Assembly: GCF_004769635.1 (NCBI RefSeq)
Contig: NZ_RQGH01000008.1
Span: 1-64,000, forward strand
Direction of reading: 5' to 3'
From: Leptospira jelokensis
GTDB taxonomy: Bacteria > Spirochaetota > Leptospiria > Leptospirales > Leptospiraceae
DNA: 64,000 bases
Part shown: positions 53,985 through 62,760 of the stretch, in pieces
Position numbering within the stretch: the first letter of the stretch is position 1
Layout: each line of letters opens with the position of its first letter
Translations under genes and position numbers: made by a program
Notes under the pieces: model-generated
The model's input: only the letters and a program-made list of their open reading frames with translations
Database searches by the model: none
What the model was told of the DNA's origin: nothing

Positions 53985-55153
53985 GAGACAGCTTCTCCAA
54001 TTAAATTTGATGCGTAGGTGCTAAGGAGTGACATACCTTCTGTTTTATCACATTGGAAAATTTGTAAACCAATCTGTGTGGTATCATTCTCTCCTTTTTT
54101 TAGACTCCGCAAACTTCCAAAAAAAGTATATGGTGAAGAGTTGATTTTTAATTGGAACGATACAGGAGATCCAATGGGCCTTGCTTCTAAATTGGTGCCT
54201 TTGGGAAGGGTCATACCAATTCCTCGTCCATCCTGGCTAATGTCCCTAACGGGTGTTGTGCGAATCACAGTTTCCCAATCTTTAGCATAAGCAAATTCAA
54301 GTTGGAAAACAAATTCTTCTGCCTTTTGGTCCAAAAATGATAACAGTGGCCCTATGCCTTCTGGACCCTCAATATCAGATTGGAGGGAAACATTTCCTAA
54401 GTCGGGTAAATTGCTGATGATTTCAAAATAACCAAGTAATACTTTACCATTTGAAAAAAATGGAAAGATCAAAGTAGATTTTGTGTTACTTAGCAATAAT
54501 GAATCTAAATAGGAGCGAACATATATCTCACTTAGTTTCTTAGGGCTATAAAACCCTCTGTCGGTATAAAAAATTCTGCGATTCGCATCACGTACGTAAT
54601 ACGGAGCTTTTGATGTAGCCAAAGCTTCCATGAGTTGGGTGTCTGCTGCATAATAAAACCCAATTTGAACTTTTTTGATAAAGTATCCGAAATTGGTTAA
54701 AACTTGTTCCAAGTGGACTTGCCATTGGTTCAAAGCCTGGTTGATGATTGATGTTTTCCCATAAATAGAAATGACGGTTCCCAAATCGGCTGTTTGTGCC
54801 ATTTGCACTTCATAGGCGGCGATGTCTTCGATGGCAGCTCGTTTGGCAGATCGTTCCAGCGGTTCGATCAAAATTTCGTAAACTTGGAGTAAATCATCTT
54901 GGTAGGGGTTCACAGGTTTTACCCGGAGTTCCACTCGATTTTCTTTTAGAACACAGACCAGAGATTTGGGTTTGGAAACCAATGGTTCTGTGGTTTCAAT
55001 TGTGATATGGACTGATTTTAAGATATCGTTGACGGCAACGGGATTGGTTAATGTGATCTTTTGTTTGGTGTCACGGTCCTGCAGAACAGTGGTGGTGAGT
55101 TTGGAAACGATCCCTAAAAGTGTCCGTTGGTCGGTCAGTCTGTATTTTTTCAT
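53981..55153 (-). CDS. PilZ-like protein upstream of ECF sigma factor
   Basis: A 390-residue soluble protein. The early part is a beta-rich domain, the middle has helices (about 115-175) and the C-terminal part has VRDISQDGRGIGM, matching the D/N-x-S-x2-G motif of PilZ. Its layout resembles the gene at 38297. It is the first gene of the ECF operon, so cyclic-di-GMP input to that operon is possible. Divergent, with no gap to spare, from the 55166 gene. Confidence 0.55.
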   Translation of the reverse strand: MKKYRLTDQRTLLGIVSKLTTTVLQDRDTKQKITLTNPVAVNDILKSVHITIETTEPLVSKPKSLVCVLKENRVELRVKPVNPYQDDLLQVYEILIEPLERSAKRAAIEDIAAYEVQMAQTADLGTVISIYGKTSIINQALNQWQVHLEQVLTNFGYFIKKVQIGFYYAADTQLMEALATSKAPYYVRDANRRIFYTDRGFYSPKKLSEIYVRSYLDSLLLSNTKSTLIFPFFSNGKVLLGYFEIISNLPDLGNVSLQSDIEGPEGIGPLLSFLDQKAEEFVFQLEFAYAKDWETVIRTTPVRDISQDGRGIGMTLPKGTNLEARPIGSPVSFQLKINSSPYTFFGSLRSLKKGENDTTQIGLQIFQCDKTEGMSLLSTYASNLIGEAVS

Positions 55154-55165
55154 GGTCTAAGCAAT

Positions 55166-55897
55166 ATGATACGTAAAATTCTAATTTTCGCCATAGTTTT
55201 TCCATCCTTTTTGCCACTTCTGGCAGAAAAACCAAAGTACCAGTATTTTGGTAAAGCCTATGACCTTTCCACTGGAAAGTACATGTATTCGGACAATCAT
55301 AAAGAATATTATAATAATGGAAAGCACACTCACTCCGAAATCCAGTACAAGGATGCAAATGGGAAAGTGTTTGGTTCCAAACACATTGAGTTTGACCAAA
55401 ACCCAGAAGTCCCCACTTTCAAAACTGTGGATGAGAGGGATGGGTATACGGAAGGTGCCGATGTAAAAGGGAAATCTGTCCGCCTTTTTTTCAAAAGGAA
55501 AAAAGAAGATCCACTTTCCGAAAAGACCTACACACCAAAATCTCCAGCCGTACTCGATGGTGGATTTGATTATTTTGTAAGGAACCACTGGGACGAATTG
55601 GCAAATGGGACGAGGCTCTCCTTTCATTTTATCGCACCAGTACAGTTAGATGATTATAAATTTGCGGTCTTAAAAATCAAAGATGGAGAATGGAAGGGAA
55701 GGCAAGCACTCTATTTACGTTTGGAAATTGATAACTTTGTTTTGAAACAAGTCGTAAAACCATTTTTACTGGTGTATGATGTGCAAACACGACGTATTTT
55801 GCAATTTGAAGGACTCTCCAATATCAATGATGAAAATGGAAAAAGTTTAAAAGTCAAAATTGTTTACGATTACCCAAAGGAAGTTTTGGAACCTTGA
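55166..55897 (+). CDS. Exported hypothetical protein
   Basis: About 243 residues from ATG 55166, giving a signal peptide ([20 protein letters not shown]). An earlier in-frame start (55127) would overlap the divergent PilZ-like gene. The mature domain is beta-rich, with [22 protein letters not shown], and no catalytic motif I recognise. The pattern [13 protein letters not shown] resembles repeat units in periplasmic beta-rich proteins. Its stop overlaps the aat start by TTGA. Confidence 0.6.
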   Translation: MIRKILIFAIVFPSFLPLLAEKPKYQYFGKAYDLSTGKYMYSDNHKEYYNNGKHTHSEIQYKDANGKVFGSKHIEFDQNPEVPTFKTVDERDGYTEGADVKGKSVRLFFKRKKEDPLSEKTYTPKSPAVLDGGFDYFVRNHWDELANGTRLSFHFIAPVQLDDYKFAVLKIKDGEWKGRQALYLRLEIDNFVLKQVVKPFLLVYDVQTRRILQFEGLSNINDENGKSLKVKIVYDYPKEVLEP

Positions 55898-56559
55898 CAA
55901 AAAGGAGTTTTGCACAATTTTTCAAAAACCCACGAGAGTGGAGGGAAGACTTAGTTGCCGTTGGTGGTGACTTTTCCGTTGAGCGTTTGTTATATGCATA
56001 TACTCATGGAATTTTCCCTTGGTCAGAAGATCCAATCCGTTGGTATTGCCTTGACCCTCGTGCGATTTTTGATTTGAATCGAGTCCATTTTTCAAAAACC
56101 GTATTACGAAAGGTAAAACAAAATCGTTTTCGTGTCAGCTTCAATGAAGCCTTTCCCATTGTCATGCAAGCGTGTGCGTATCGTGAAAAAGATAATACTT
56201 GGATCACACCCGGTTTCATTGAAGGGTATAAGGAACTACACAAACAAGGTTGGGCCCACTCCATAGAAGTATGGAATTCGGAAAATGTTTTGGTGGGTGG
56301 GGTGTATGGAGTGGCGATTGGAAAGTTTTTTGCAGGGGAGAGTATGTTTTCCTTTGAGTCAGATGCGGGAAAAGTTGCCCTTTACCATCTATTTGCGAAA
56401 CTAAGAGAATCTGATTTTGTCTTATTTGACACCCAACAACTCAATCATGTGACTTGGCAATTGGGTGCTTATGAAATTCCAAAAATATCTTATCTAAACC
56501 GATTGGAAAAAGCGGTGGCAGAACCAACCCCTTGGGTCATTCCACTTTCACACGACTGA
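55894..56559 (+). CDS. aat: Leucyl/phenylalanyl-tRNA--protein transferase
   Basis: A 221-residue protein with the family markers [52 protein letters not shown] and [10 protein letters not shown]. It adds Leu or Phe to N-terminal Arg/Lys of proteins to mark them for ClpAP/ClpS degradation (N-degron pathway). The start is TTG overlapping the previous stop codon. Its 3' end overlaps the convergent lipoprotein by 23 bases. Confidence 0.93.
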   Translation: MTKRSFAQFFKNPREWREDLVAVGGDFSVERLLYAYTHGIFPWSEDPIRWYCLDPRAIFDLNRVHFSKTVLRKVKQNRFRVSFNEAFPIVMQACAYREKDNTWITPGFIEGYKELHKQGWAHSIEVWNSENVLVGGVYGVAIGKFFAGESMFSFESDAGKVALYHLFAKLRESDFVLFDTQQLNHVTWQLGAYEIPKISYLNRLEKAVAEPTPWVIPLSHD

Positions 56560-57127
56560 TTTCATCCAACTCCACCTTCCAAAGTTTTTGGACCTCTCCC
56601 GTAATGGATTCCCATTCTTTTTCTCCAATCATCGGTGCTTTGTAAGGATCATATTGGGGATGGTCTTCAAAAAATTTCTCTAACGCGAGCTTTTCCATCG
56701 TAGTTCTAAGAATTTCCGCTTCTTGGATTTCCGTCTCTGGATTCTTCTCCCCTTGGATGAAAAATGGCTTCGATAGACTGAGTGAAAGCCGATGGAAGTG
56801 GTGTAAACCGAGAGCATAACCAATTCGCAACATCACCAAACTTTGGTATTCTAAACTTACTTTCCTGTATTCCTTTGCATCGTTGAATGTAAGTGCCGAA
56901 TTGCTTCCATAAGTGATGTGAACTTCGTTCTGATTGTCCTTGTCCAAACCGATTTCAAAACGTTTGTACTCACTCCCTAAAATTTTAGGTAGAACCATTT
57001 GTGAAAACTGTGAAATGTTAGCTTGGTTCTTATCGCGTAAGGAAGTGATCTCCTCTTTTGTGATCGTATTCGGTCTGCAATTCGAAACCAATACAAGAGT
57101 GATGATCAATTTGAGAACTAGATTCAT
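56537..57127 (-). CDS. Hypothetical lipoprotein
   Basis: About 196 residues from ATG 57127, just after the TAA of the Mpo1-like gene. The signal ends at LVLVSNC. The mature region is largely helical and has no recognisable domain. The upstream in-frame ATGs would make the signal less standard. Overlaps aat at its 3' end. Confidence 0.62.
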   Translation of the reverse strand: MNLVLKLIITLVLVSNCRPNTITKEEITSLRDKNQANISQFSQMVLPKILGSEYKRFEIGLDKDNQNEVHITYGSNSALTFNDAKEYRKVSLEYQSLVMLRIGYALGLHHFHRLSLSLSKPFFIQGEKNPETEIQEAEILRTTMEKLALEKFFEDHPQYDPYKAPMIGEKEWESITGEVQKLWKVELDEISRVKVE

Positions 57128-57128
57128 C

Positions 57129-57464
57129 TTAATTTTGTTTTGACTTGATTTTGGCAAATTCAACATCAATTCTTCCCGTTAACATTTTAAAGTACATGAT
57201 CCAATCGGAAATAAAGGAATAAAATGGATATGTAAAGGTTGCGGGGCGATTCTTTTCGATGAAAAAATGGCCTATCCATGCGAAAAAGTACCCACTAACA
57301 AGTGCCAAACCCAAAATATAAAATTTACCCGAAGCGATAAACCCCAAGATACAACCAAGGGCAAGGCTTGAGCCAATAAAATGTAAGGCACGATTGATTG
57401 GATGACTGTGTTCTTCTAAGTAAAATGGGAAAAAATCTTTGAGAGTTTTGTATTTCTTTTCCAT
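57129..57464 (-). CDS. DUF962/Mpo1-like membrane protein
   Basis: A 111-residue protein with the pattern FFPFYLEEHSHPINRALHFIGS, a central pair of membrane helices, and a late GHFFIEKNRPATF motif, typical of DUF962 proteins. Yeast Mpo1 of this family is an Fe2+-dependent dioxygenase in 2-hydroxy fatty acid alpha-oxidation; the histidines needed (H20, H28 and later H67) are present. AAAGGAACC precedes the ATG. Leads a two-gene unit with the lipoprotein. Confidence 0.8.
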   Translation of the reverse strand: MEKKYKTLKDFFPFYLEEHSHPINRALHFIGSSLALGCILGFIASGKFYILGLALVSGYFFAWIGHFFIEKNRPATFTYPFYSFISDWIMYFKMLTGRIDVEFAKIKSKQN

Positions 57465-57556
57465 GGTTTGGTTCCTTTCACTAAACGATAGTCGATCTTT
57501 TCAGTTTGCCAACTCAAAAATCATTCTAAATATTAGAGTTTGTCCCTAGATTTTGA

Positions 57557-57578
57557 ATCTATATTCGAGAATTCAGAT
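57557..57578. promoter_or_regulatory. Imperfect palindrome in intergenic region
   Basis: ATCT-AT-ATTC-GA-GAAT-TC-AGAT: nested inverted arms over 22 bases in the 216-base gap before the small Cys/His gene. It could be an operator or part of a promoter; nothing else obvious is in this gap apart from the second repeat. Confidence 0.4.
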
Positions 57579-57596
57579 ATGATTTTAAAATAGAGT

Positions 57597-57626
57597 TGCA
57601 CGTTAGTGGGTAAAAACTAATGTGCA
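57597..57626 (+). promoter_or_regulatory. 11-base hairpin in 5' region of the small Cys/His gene
   Basis: TGCACGTTAGT/ACTAATGTGCA with one G-T pair and an 8-base loop (GGGTAAAA), 54 bases before the ATG. Likely an mRNA leader hairpin or an operator; which one cannot be told. Confidence 0.5.
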
Positions 57627-57680
57627 TTAACATTTAGAATCTAACAGAGAGTTAAATTTAGCAGGAAAGCAGGAGATTGT

Positions 57681-57968
57681 ATGAAACCTAAATCGATTAA
57701 ACCGGATGAGCTGAACAAGATTTTTTCCGAATTAAAAAAAGGAGATGAGTCTGCTATCGGAAGTTATTTGGTAAAAGGAGTTCGACTTCAAATCAGTAAG
57801 TACAATTTATCAGGTGCCGAACGAGTCCAATTGTTATACAAACGAAGAAGGGCACAAGGAATGTGCATTGTATGCGGAAAAAAAGTCACAAAGAAAAATC
57901 CATCTACAGATCAACTTTACAGACTCTGTGAAGAACACCGTAATAAAATTGATAAAGGTTCTAAATAA
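57681..57968 (+). CDS. Small conserved Cys/His protein
   Basis: A 95-residue basic protein. The C-terminal half has MCIVCGKKV and RLCEEHRNK, a C-x2-C...C-x2-H set that could bind zinc; the N-terminal half is helical. AGGAGATTGT before the ATG is a strong ribosome site. Two inverted repeats are upstream. The family is unknown to me; zinc binding and nucleic-acid contact are guesses from the basic composition (KRRRAQG). Confidence 0.65.
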   Translation: MKPKSIKPDELNKIFSELKKGDESAIGSYLVKGVRLQISKYNLSGAERVQLLYKRRRAQGMCIVCGKKVTKKNPSTDQLYRLCEEHRNKIDKGSK

Positions 57969-57969
57969 C

Positions 57970-58149
57970 CTAATCCTTGGTAGAGTTTCCCGCCTTTCGT
58001 AGCGGGAGCTCACTCCAAACCTTTTCTTTTTCCCCTTCGGTCATCCTAGACCAATTCCCGATCTCTTCCAAGGTACGGAAACACCCGGCACAAAGCCCTG
58101 ATTCGGGGTCCATCATACAAATTTTGGTACACGGTGAGTTTCGAGACAT
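57970..58149 (-). CDS. DUF1289 protein (short gene)
   Basis: A 59-residue protein, read from ATG 58149 (AGG four bases upstream) to TAG. It carries the DUF1289 pattern: CTKICMMDPESGLCAGC with four conserved cysteines, RTLEEI, W, and VWSELPLR. The family is short and Cys-rich and is often annotated as a putative Fe-S or zinc protein; its role is unknown. It is convergent with the Cys/His gene and divergent from flgN. Confidence 0.85.
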   Translation of the reverse strand: MSRNSPCTKICMMDPESGLCAGCFRTLEEIGNWSRMTEGEKEKVWSELPLRKAGNSTKD

Positions 58150-58183
58150 AGACCTGAAAATAGTAAATTTTTATAAATTTTCC

Positions 58184-58210
58184 TAAGCAAGTTTGGGAAT
58201 CCGTCGATCC
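58184..58210 (+). promoter_or_regulatory. Possible sigma-28 (FliA) promoter for flgN-flgK-flgL
   Basis: TAAG-15-GTCGATCC resembles the flagellar TAAA-15-GCCGATAA, with five of six core -10 bases in GCCGAT and the exact spacing. It ends 25 bases before the flgN ATG. Seen by eye only. Confidence 0.4.
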
Positions 58211-58235
58211 TACCCATAAGGGAAAAGGAATTCGC

Positions 58236-58748
58236 ATGTTGGATTGGGTTGAATCACTTAGAAGTTTATTTACTACAGAAATAGACTGTTACAAGCGCCT
58301 TTTGGAGTTGGAAGGCAAAAAAAGAGCGGCCATCCATGTTGCGGACGGCAAAACTCTCGAGTCCCTTGTGAAAGAAAGTTACCATATCATGGTGGAAGCA
58401 TCGGAACTCGAAAGGATTCGGATGAAAACCATTGAAGATGTCTATGAAAAAGAAAAGTTCCAAAAAGATGAATCTTCCATCACACTCACTCATTTTTTAA
58501 ACCATATGGACCGTGAGTCCAATTTTAAACTCAAAACCTTTGCTTTGGAACTCAAGAAGGTCGTTTCTGACTTAAAAGATGCCATCATCACAAACGAAAA
58601 ACTTCTTAGGACGAGAAAGGAATTTTTGCAAGCAACTGTAGACTCACTACAAGAGTTATCTCGTGAGAAAGTGTATACATCACACAAACAACCAACAAGG
58701 CGTGGGCAGAGCCAAAAAGGCGCGATCATTTTGAACGCGACTGCCTAG
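58236..58748 (+). CDS. flgN: FlgN-family flagellar export chaperone
   Basis: A 170-residue, highly helical, charged protein matching FlgN in length, helical pattern and, above all, in position just before flgK and flgL. FlgN chaperones the hook-junction proteins FlgK and FlgL for type III export. AAAGGA lies seven bases upstream of the ATG. A possible sigma-28 promoter precedes it. Sequence motifs in this family are weak, so the call relies on context. Confidence 0.8.
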   Translation: MLDWVESLRSLFTTEIDCYKRLLELEGKKRAAIHVADGKTLESLVKESYHIMVEASELERIRMKTIEDVYEKEKFQKDESSITLTHFLNHMDRESNFKLKTFALELKKVVSDLKDAIITNEKLLRTRKEFLQATVDSLQELSREKVYTSHKQPTRRGQSQKGAIILNATA

Positions 58749-58757
58749 GAGAATCGT

Positions 58758-60671
58758 ATGGGATCAACATTCCAAGGTATAGAAATCGGAAAACGAGGAC
58801 TTTCGGTCCACCAACAAGCGATCCAAACCACAGGTCATAATATTTCCAATGCGGATAACAAACATTATGCGCGTCAAAGAGTTGTCATGAATAGTATGGA
58901 TCCCATTTATGATCCAGCATTTAATCGTGCAGAAGTGCCTGGCCAAATTGGTCAAGGTGTCAAAATTTCTGAAATCGAAAGGGTTCGTGACAACTTCATT
59001 GATGACCGTATCATTGATTCCTCATCTTTAAAAGAGTATTGGGGCAAAAAAAATGATTATTTGTACCAAGTAGAAACCGTTTTTAATGAACCCACTGGAA
59101 CTACACTCCGTTCCATGATGGACCAGTTTTGGTCTTCTTGGGAAGACCTTTCTAATTACCCAGAAGAAACAGCCCACCGCGCTGTGGTGCAAGAAAAAGC
59201 AGAAGCGCTTGGATCACGGATGGAAGATGTTTATCGAAAACTTTCCCTTTTACGTGACCAATCCAACCGTGAGATTGAAGCTAAGGTCAATCACCTCAAC
59301 ACGGTTGCGGAGAACATCAAATCTCTGAATGAAAAAATAACCAAGTCACAAGCATTAGGTGACAATCCCAATGACCTTTTAGACCGAAGGGATGAACTGT
59401 TACAAGAACTTGCTGGCATGGCAGATATCACCATTGGTCGTAGTGATGATGATGAACTTATGGTTTTCATTGGCCAACAAATCCTCATCCAAGGACAAAA
59501 GGTTCACAAAATTGATTTGGTTGGAAATCCAAATAACGATGGTTTACTCGATCTAAAATGGTCAAATACTGGTGACACGGTTCTGCTTCGTCAGGGAAGT
59601 ATCCAAGCTTTGTATGAAATCAGAGACCGTATCCTTGTTGAAAAAATCAATGCTGTGGATGCTCTCGCCATCAATGCGATGGATGTCATCAACGAAATCC
59701 ACAAAGATGGATTTGGCCTCAATGGCAAAACCAATGTGAACTTCTTTGAAGCAAGGGCCCTTGCCACAAATACTTTCGGGGAAATTGATACCGACGGTGA
59801 CGGATTAAATGATAAAACTGCAGTGTTCCGTGTGACAGGTCGCACCTCGCTCGATCCTGATCGTCCGATTGGAATTTCAGGGACCATGCGATTTTTAAAA
59901 GCAAGTCCTGGAGGGGAAACTGAAATTTTAGTTCCTTACTCCAAGGATGATACCTTAAATGCAGTCATCAAACGAATCAATCGTTCGGAAACAGGTGTTG
60001 TTGCTTACATGTCGCATGACAACCAGTTGGCGCTAAAAGCAACAACAAACCCTCACGATAAAAAAGAAAACTTTATGATCCGCCATCTAGAGGATTCTGG
60101 CGAACTCCTTGTTGGACTCACAGGGATTTTAACTGCTTCTGGTGTATCTGGATCATTTGATTATCGTAAGATTGGTGAGATCAATAAATTCCAATCCAAT
60201 GCCCAAGACATCACTCTCACGCCGATGTACCATCCATCTTCTTTTTTTAAAATGTCGGAAGATGTAAGGAATAACCCAGCAAACATTGCAGCCGCTCGTG
60301 GTAAGGATGTGAATGGTTCGGGTGATTACAATTCACCTAACGGCCAAAAGGATGGGTCCAATGCCCTCCTCATCGCTGCTGCCCTTCGTGAAAAGCCAGT
60401 GATGTTTGATTATTCCAAAACAACGGATGATTTTTACAACTCACTCATCTCAAGGCTTGGAACTGAGGCACGGGAAGCGAAACAAGAATATACCACTCAG
60501 AATGAATTGATGGTTGAGTTGGAAAATATGCGCCAATCCGTAATGGGTGTAAACTTAGATGAGGAGATGGCCAATATGGTTCAGTTCCAACAATCTTATA
60601 ATGCATCCGCTCGGATGATTTCAACACTCAATGAAATGTTAGATACCATCATCAATAGGTTAGGTGTATAA
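58758..60671 (+). CDS. flgK: Flagellar hook-associated protein 1 (FlgK)
   Basis: A 637-residue axial protein. The N-terminal rod/hook motif is [25 protein letters not shown] and the C-terminal one [22 protein letters not shown], as in FlgK. In the central variable domain residues 344-352 read DTDGDGLND, a calcium-loop-like motif that is unusual for FlgK. It forms the first hook-filament junction. It begins nine bases after flgN and is followed two bases later by flgL. Confidence 0.95.
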   Translation: MGSTFQGIEIGKRGLSVHQQAIQTTGHNISNADNKHYARQRVVMNSMDPIYDPAFNRAEVPGQIGQGVKISEIERVRDNFIDDRIIDSSSLKEYWGKKNDYLYQVETVFNEPTGTTLRSMMDQFWSSWEDLSNYPEETAHRAVVQEKAEALGSRMEDVYRKLSLLRDQSNREIEAKVNHLNTVAENIKSLNEKITKSQALGDNPNDLLDRRDELLQELAGMADITIGRSDDDELMVFIGQQILIQGQKVHKIDLVGNPNNDGLLDLKWSNTGDTVLLRQGSIQALYEIRDRILVEKINAVDALAINAMDVINEIHKDGFGLNGKTNVNFFEARALATNTFGEIDTDGDGLNDKTAVFRVTGRTSLDPDRPIGISGTMRFLKASPGGETEILVPYSKDDTLNAVIKRINRSETGVVAYMSHDNQLALKATTNPHDKKENFMIRHLEDSGELLVGLTGILTASGVSGSFDYRKIGEINKFQSNAQDITLTPMYHPSSFFKMSEDVRNNPANIAAARGKDVNGSGDYNSPNGQKDGSNALLIAAALREKPVMFDYSKTTDDFYNSLISRLGTEAREAKQEYTTQNELMVELENMRQSVMGVNLDEEMANMVQFQQSYNASARMISTLNEMLDTIINRLGV

Positions 60672-60673
60672 TC

Positions 60674-61942
60674 ATGATCAGAATCACTAACATGATGCAA
60701 AACAATTCCTTGGTGCGGAACTTAAACCGCCACCAAGTGGCAATGGATGAAACCCAAACCCAATTGGGAACTGGATTAAAAATCCGAAAACCTTCAGATG
60801 ATCCGGGTGCGGCCACAAACCAAATGTACTTTCGGTCACGGCTGAACGAACTTTCTCAGTACGAAGAAAACATTGGGGACGGATACCAAAGGCTCCAACA
60901 GGTTGATGGTGTCCTTGATAAAATGGGTGAAATTTTCCAACGTGTACGTGTTTTGACAGTACAAGCAGGGAATGGAATTTACCAAGGGGACAAAGGTTTT
61001 GAACTTGAAGTAGCCATTGGAAAAGAAATTGACCAACATTTAAGAGCAATCGTAGACCTTGCAAACGCTCGTGATGCGACAGGGCAACCCTTGTTTGGTG
61101 GCCATGTGATTGAAAGGCCTCCGTTTGAACCAATTGAATCAAAAATCAAAGGACTACAAGGCCTCGAACTCAAAAACCAATATGTTGGTGTGGAATACCG
61201 TGGTGATATTGGGGAACAACTCCGTGAAATCGAAAAAGGTGAATACATCCCCATCACCATTCCAGGAAATAAAGTATTTTGGGGGACAAACGTCAGTGTG
61301 ACTTCCAAAGTGGATAACTCTGCCTACCAAGCGACATCCGACCAAAAGTTCAAAATTGATGGAGTGGAAATCCATATCTCAGTCGGAGATACCATTGATG
61401 ATGTGATCGATAAAATCAACAATGCTCCTTTGGAAGTGAAAGCAAGTAAACTTGCACAAGATAATATTTCAATCTCATCCACGGCCCCTCACCAAATTTG
61501 GTTGGAAGATGTGGATGGTGGGACTGTTTTGCGTGACATTGGACTCATTGAACCAAGTGCAAGCGAACCACCTAACAATTTTTCTAAATCAGCAACCGTC
61601 ACTGGACTCTCCGTATTTGATGTCCTCATCCAACTCCGAAATGACCTCATCCAAAAAGACCAAGAACGAATTGGTGGAAGGGATTTGGGTGATTTGGATT
61701 TGGCATTGGAAAACATATTACGCCACCGATCTACGATTGGTGCTCGTATGAATCGTTTGGAACAACATGAAGAAAGAGTTTCTTATGATAAAATGTATAT
61801 GACGGAACTTCTTGCGAAAAATGAAGGCATCGATTTTCCAGAAACGATCATGAACATGAAGTGGTTAGAAACTATCCATAGTTATGCGCTAAATGTTGGA
61901 TCAAAAATCATCAAACCAACTTTGATGGATTTCCTTAGGTAA
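60674..61942 (+). CDS. flgL: Flagellar hook-associated protein 3 (FlgL)
   Basis: A 422-residue protein. The N-terminus has RITNMMQNNSLVRNLNRHQ and the conserved GLKIRKPSDDPGAA loop, and the C-terminus has the helical pattern of flagellin-like proteins (RMNRLEQHEERV). It forms the second hook-filament junction layer. A DNA-binding-like reading is not supported. It is immediately upstream of fliW with a ten-base gap. Confidence 0.94.
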   Translation: MIRITNMMQNNSLVRNLNRHQVAMDETQTQLGTGLKIRKPSDDPGAATNQMYFRSRLNELSQYEENIGDGYQRLQQVDGVLDKMGEIFQRVRVLTVQAGNGIYQGDKGFELEVAIGKEIDQHLRAIVDLANARDATGQPLFGGHVIERPPFEPIESKIKGLQGLELKNQYVGVEYRGDIGEQLREIEKGEYIPITIPGNKVFWGTNVSVTSKVDNSAYQATSDQKFKIDGVEIHISVGDTIDDVIDKINNAPLEVKASKLAQDNISISSTAPHQIWLEDVDGGTVLRDIGLIEPSASEPPNNFSKSATVTGLSVFDVLIQLRNDLIQKDQERIGGRDLGDLDLALENILRHRSTIGARMNRLEQHEERVSYDKMYMTELLAKNEGIDFPETIMNMKWLETIHSYALNVGSKIIKPTLMDFLR

Positions 61943-61994
61943 TTAAGGCAGAATGACAGGCACATTAGAAAGATTAGAAACAACAGGAACTAGA

Positions 61995-62456
61995 ATGTCG
62001 GTAACGATTCATACAAAACCTTTCGGAACCATCCAAGTGGATTCAAAACAAATTCTAAAATTCCCACAAGGGTTACTTGGATTTGAAGAATTTGATGAAT
62101 ATGCATTGATTGAAGAAAGTGCAGAAAGTCCATTTAAATGGTTGCAGTCTACAAAAGAATCAGGGCTTGCATTCATCGTGATCCAACCTGAACTCTTTAT
62201 GAATCATTACAAACCAGCAATCAGTGATGAAGAGTTACATGATATCGGACTTACTAGTTGGAAGGATGGAATCATTTTTTTAATTGTAACAATTCCTCAT
62301 GATAATCCAAAAGGGATGACGGCCAATTTACAAGGTCCAATCATACTCAATGGAAAAGAAGGAAAAGGAAAACAATGTATTTCCCGCGATGAAAATCATC
62401 CAATACGCAAAAATATCATTGAGTCTATGGAAGAAATGTCTTCCGAAAAGGTTTAA
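61995..62456 (+). CDS. fliW: Flagellar assembly factor FliW
   Basis: About 153 residues from ATG 61995, with AGGA six bases upstream; ATG 61953 is an alternative with AAGG upstream and would add 14 residues. It has the FliW pattern PFGTIQVDSKQILKFPQGLLGFEEF and LFMNHYKPAI. FliW binds flagellin and also CsrA, freeing flagellin mRNA translation when flagellin is low. The csrA gene follows four bases later, the usual arrangement. Confidence 0.93.
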   Translation: MSVTIHTKPFGTIQVDSKQILKFPQGLLGFEEFDEYALIEESAESPFKWLQSTKESGLAFIVIQPELFMNHYKPAISDEELHDIGLTSWKDGIIFLIVTIPHDNPKGMTANLQGPIILNGKEGKGKQCISRDENHPIRKNIIESMEEMSSEKV

Positions 62457-62459
62457 CTC

Positions 62460-62699
62460 GTGTTAGTTTTAGCAAGGAGAAGTAACCAATCTATAATGAT
62501 CGGTGATGATATTGAAATCGTCATTGTTGATATCAAAGGAGATCAAGTTAAGATTGGTGTTAAGGCTCCTAAAAATGTTTCTGTCCATCGAGCAGAAGTT
62601 TACAAAGAAATCCAAGAAGAGAACAAAAAAGCAGCTGGTGCAAATATCAAACCAGAAGATTTAGGTAAGTTGGGAGACTTATTCAAAAAGAAAACTTAA
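62460..62699 (+). CDS. csrA: Carbon storage regulator CsrA
   Basis: A 79-residue RNA-binding dimer with [20 protein letters not shown] at the N-terminus and the [22 protein letters not shown]-contact strand. The tail is longer than in E. coli (61 residues), with an extra helical segment. It starts with GTG. It represses translation by binding GGA-containing hairpins and is antagonised by FliW encoded upstream. Confidence 0.95.
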   Translation: MLVLARRSNQSIMIGDDIEIVIVDIKGDQVKIGVKAPKNVSVHRAEVYKEIQEENKKAAGANIKPEDLGKLGDLFKKKT

Positions 62700-62727
62700 C
62701 TTGATCTTTCTCTGAATCCAAAATTCT

Positions 62728-62744
62728 CTGGAGACAACCTCCAG
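62728..62744 (+). other. Small hairpin before the acyltransferase gene
   Basis: CTGGAG/CTCCAG with a 5-base loop, directly followed by GGGAG, 16 bases before the TTG start. It may set the ribosome-site context; it is too weak to call a terminator. Confidence 0.3.
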
Positions 62745-62760
62745 GGAGTAAATCCATCTC

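Noticed and set aside
60687..61142. 151-codon minus-strand frame within flgL
   Set aside because: Antisense to a clear flagellar gene; histidine/leucine-rich translation of no known type.
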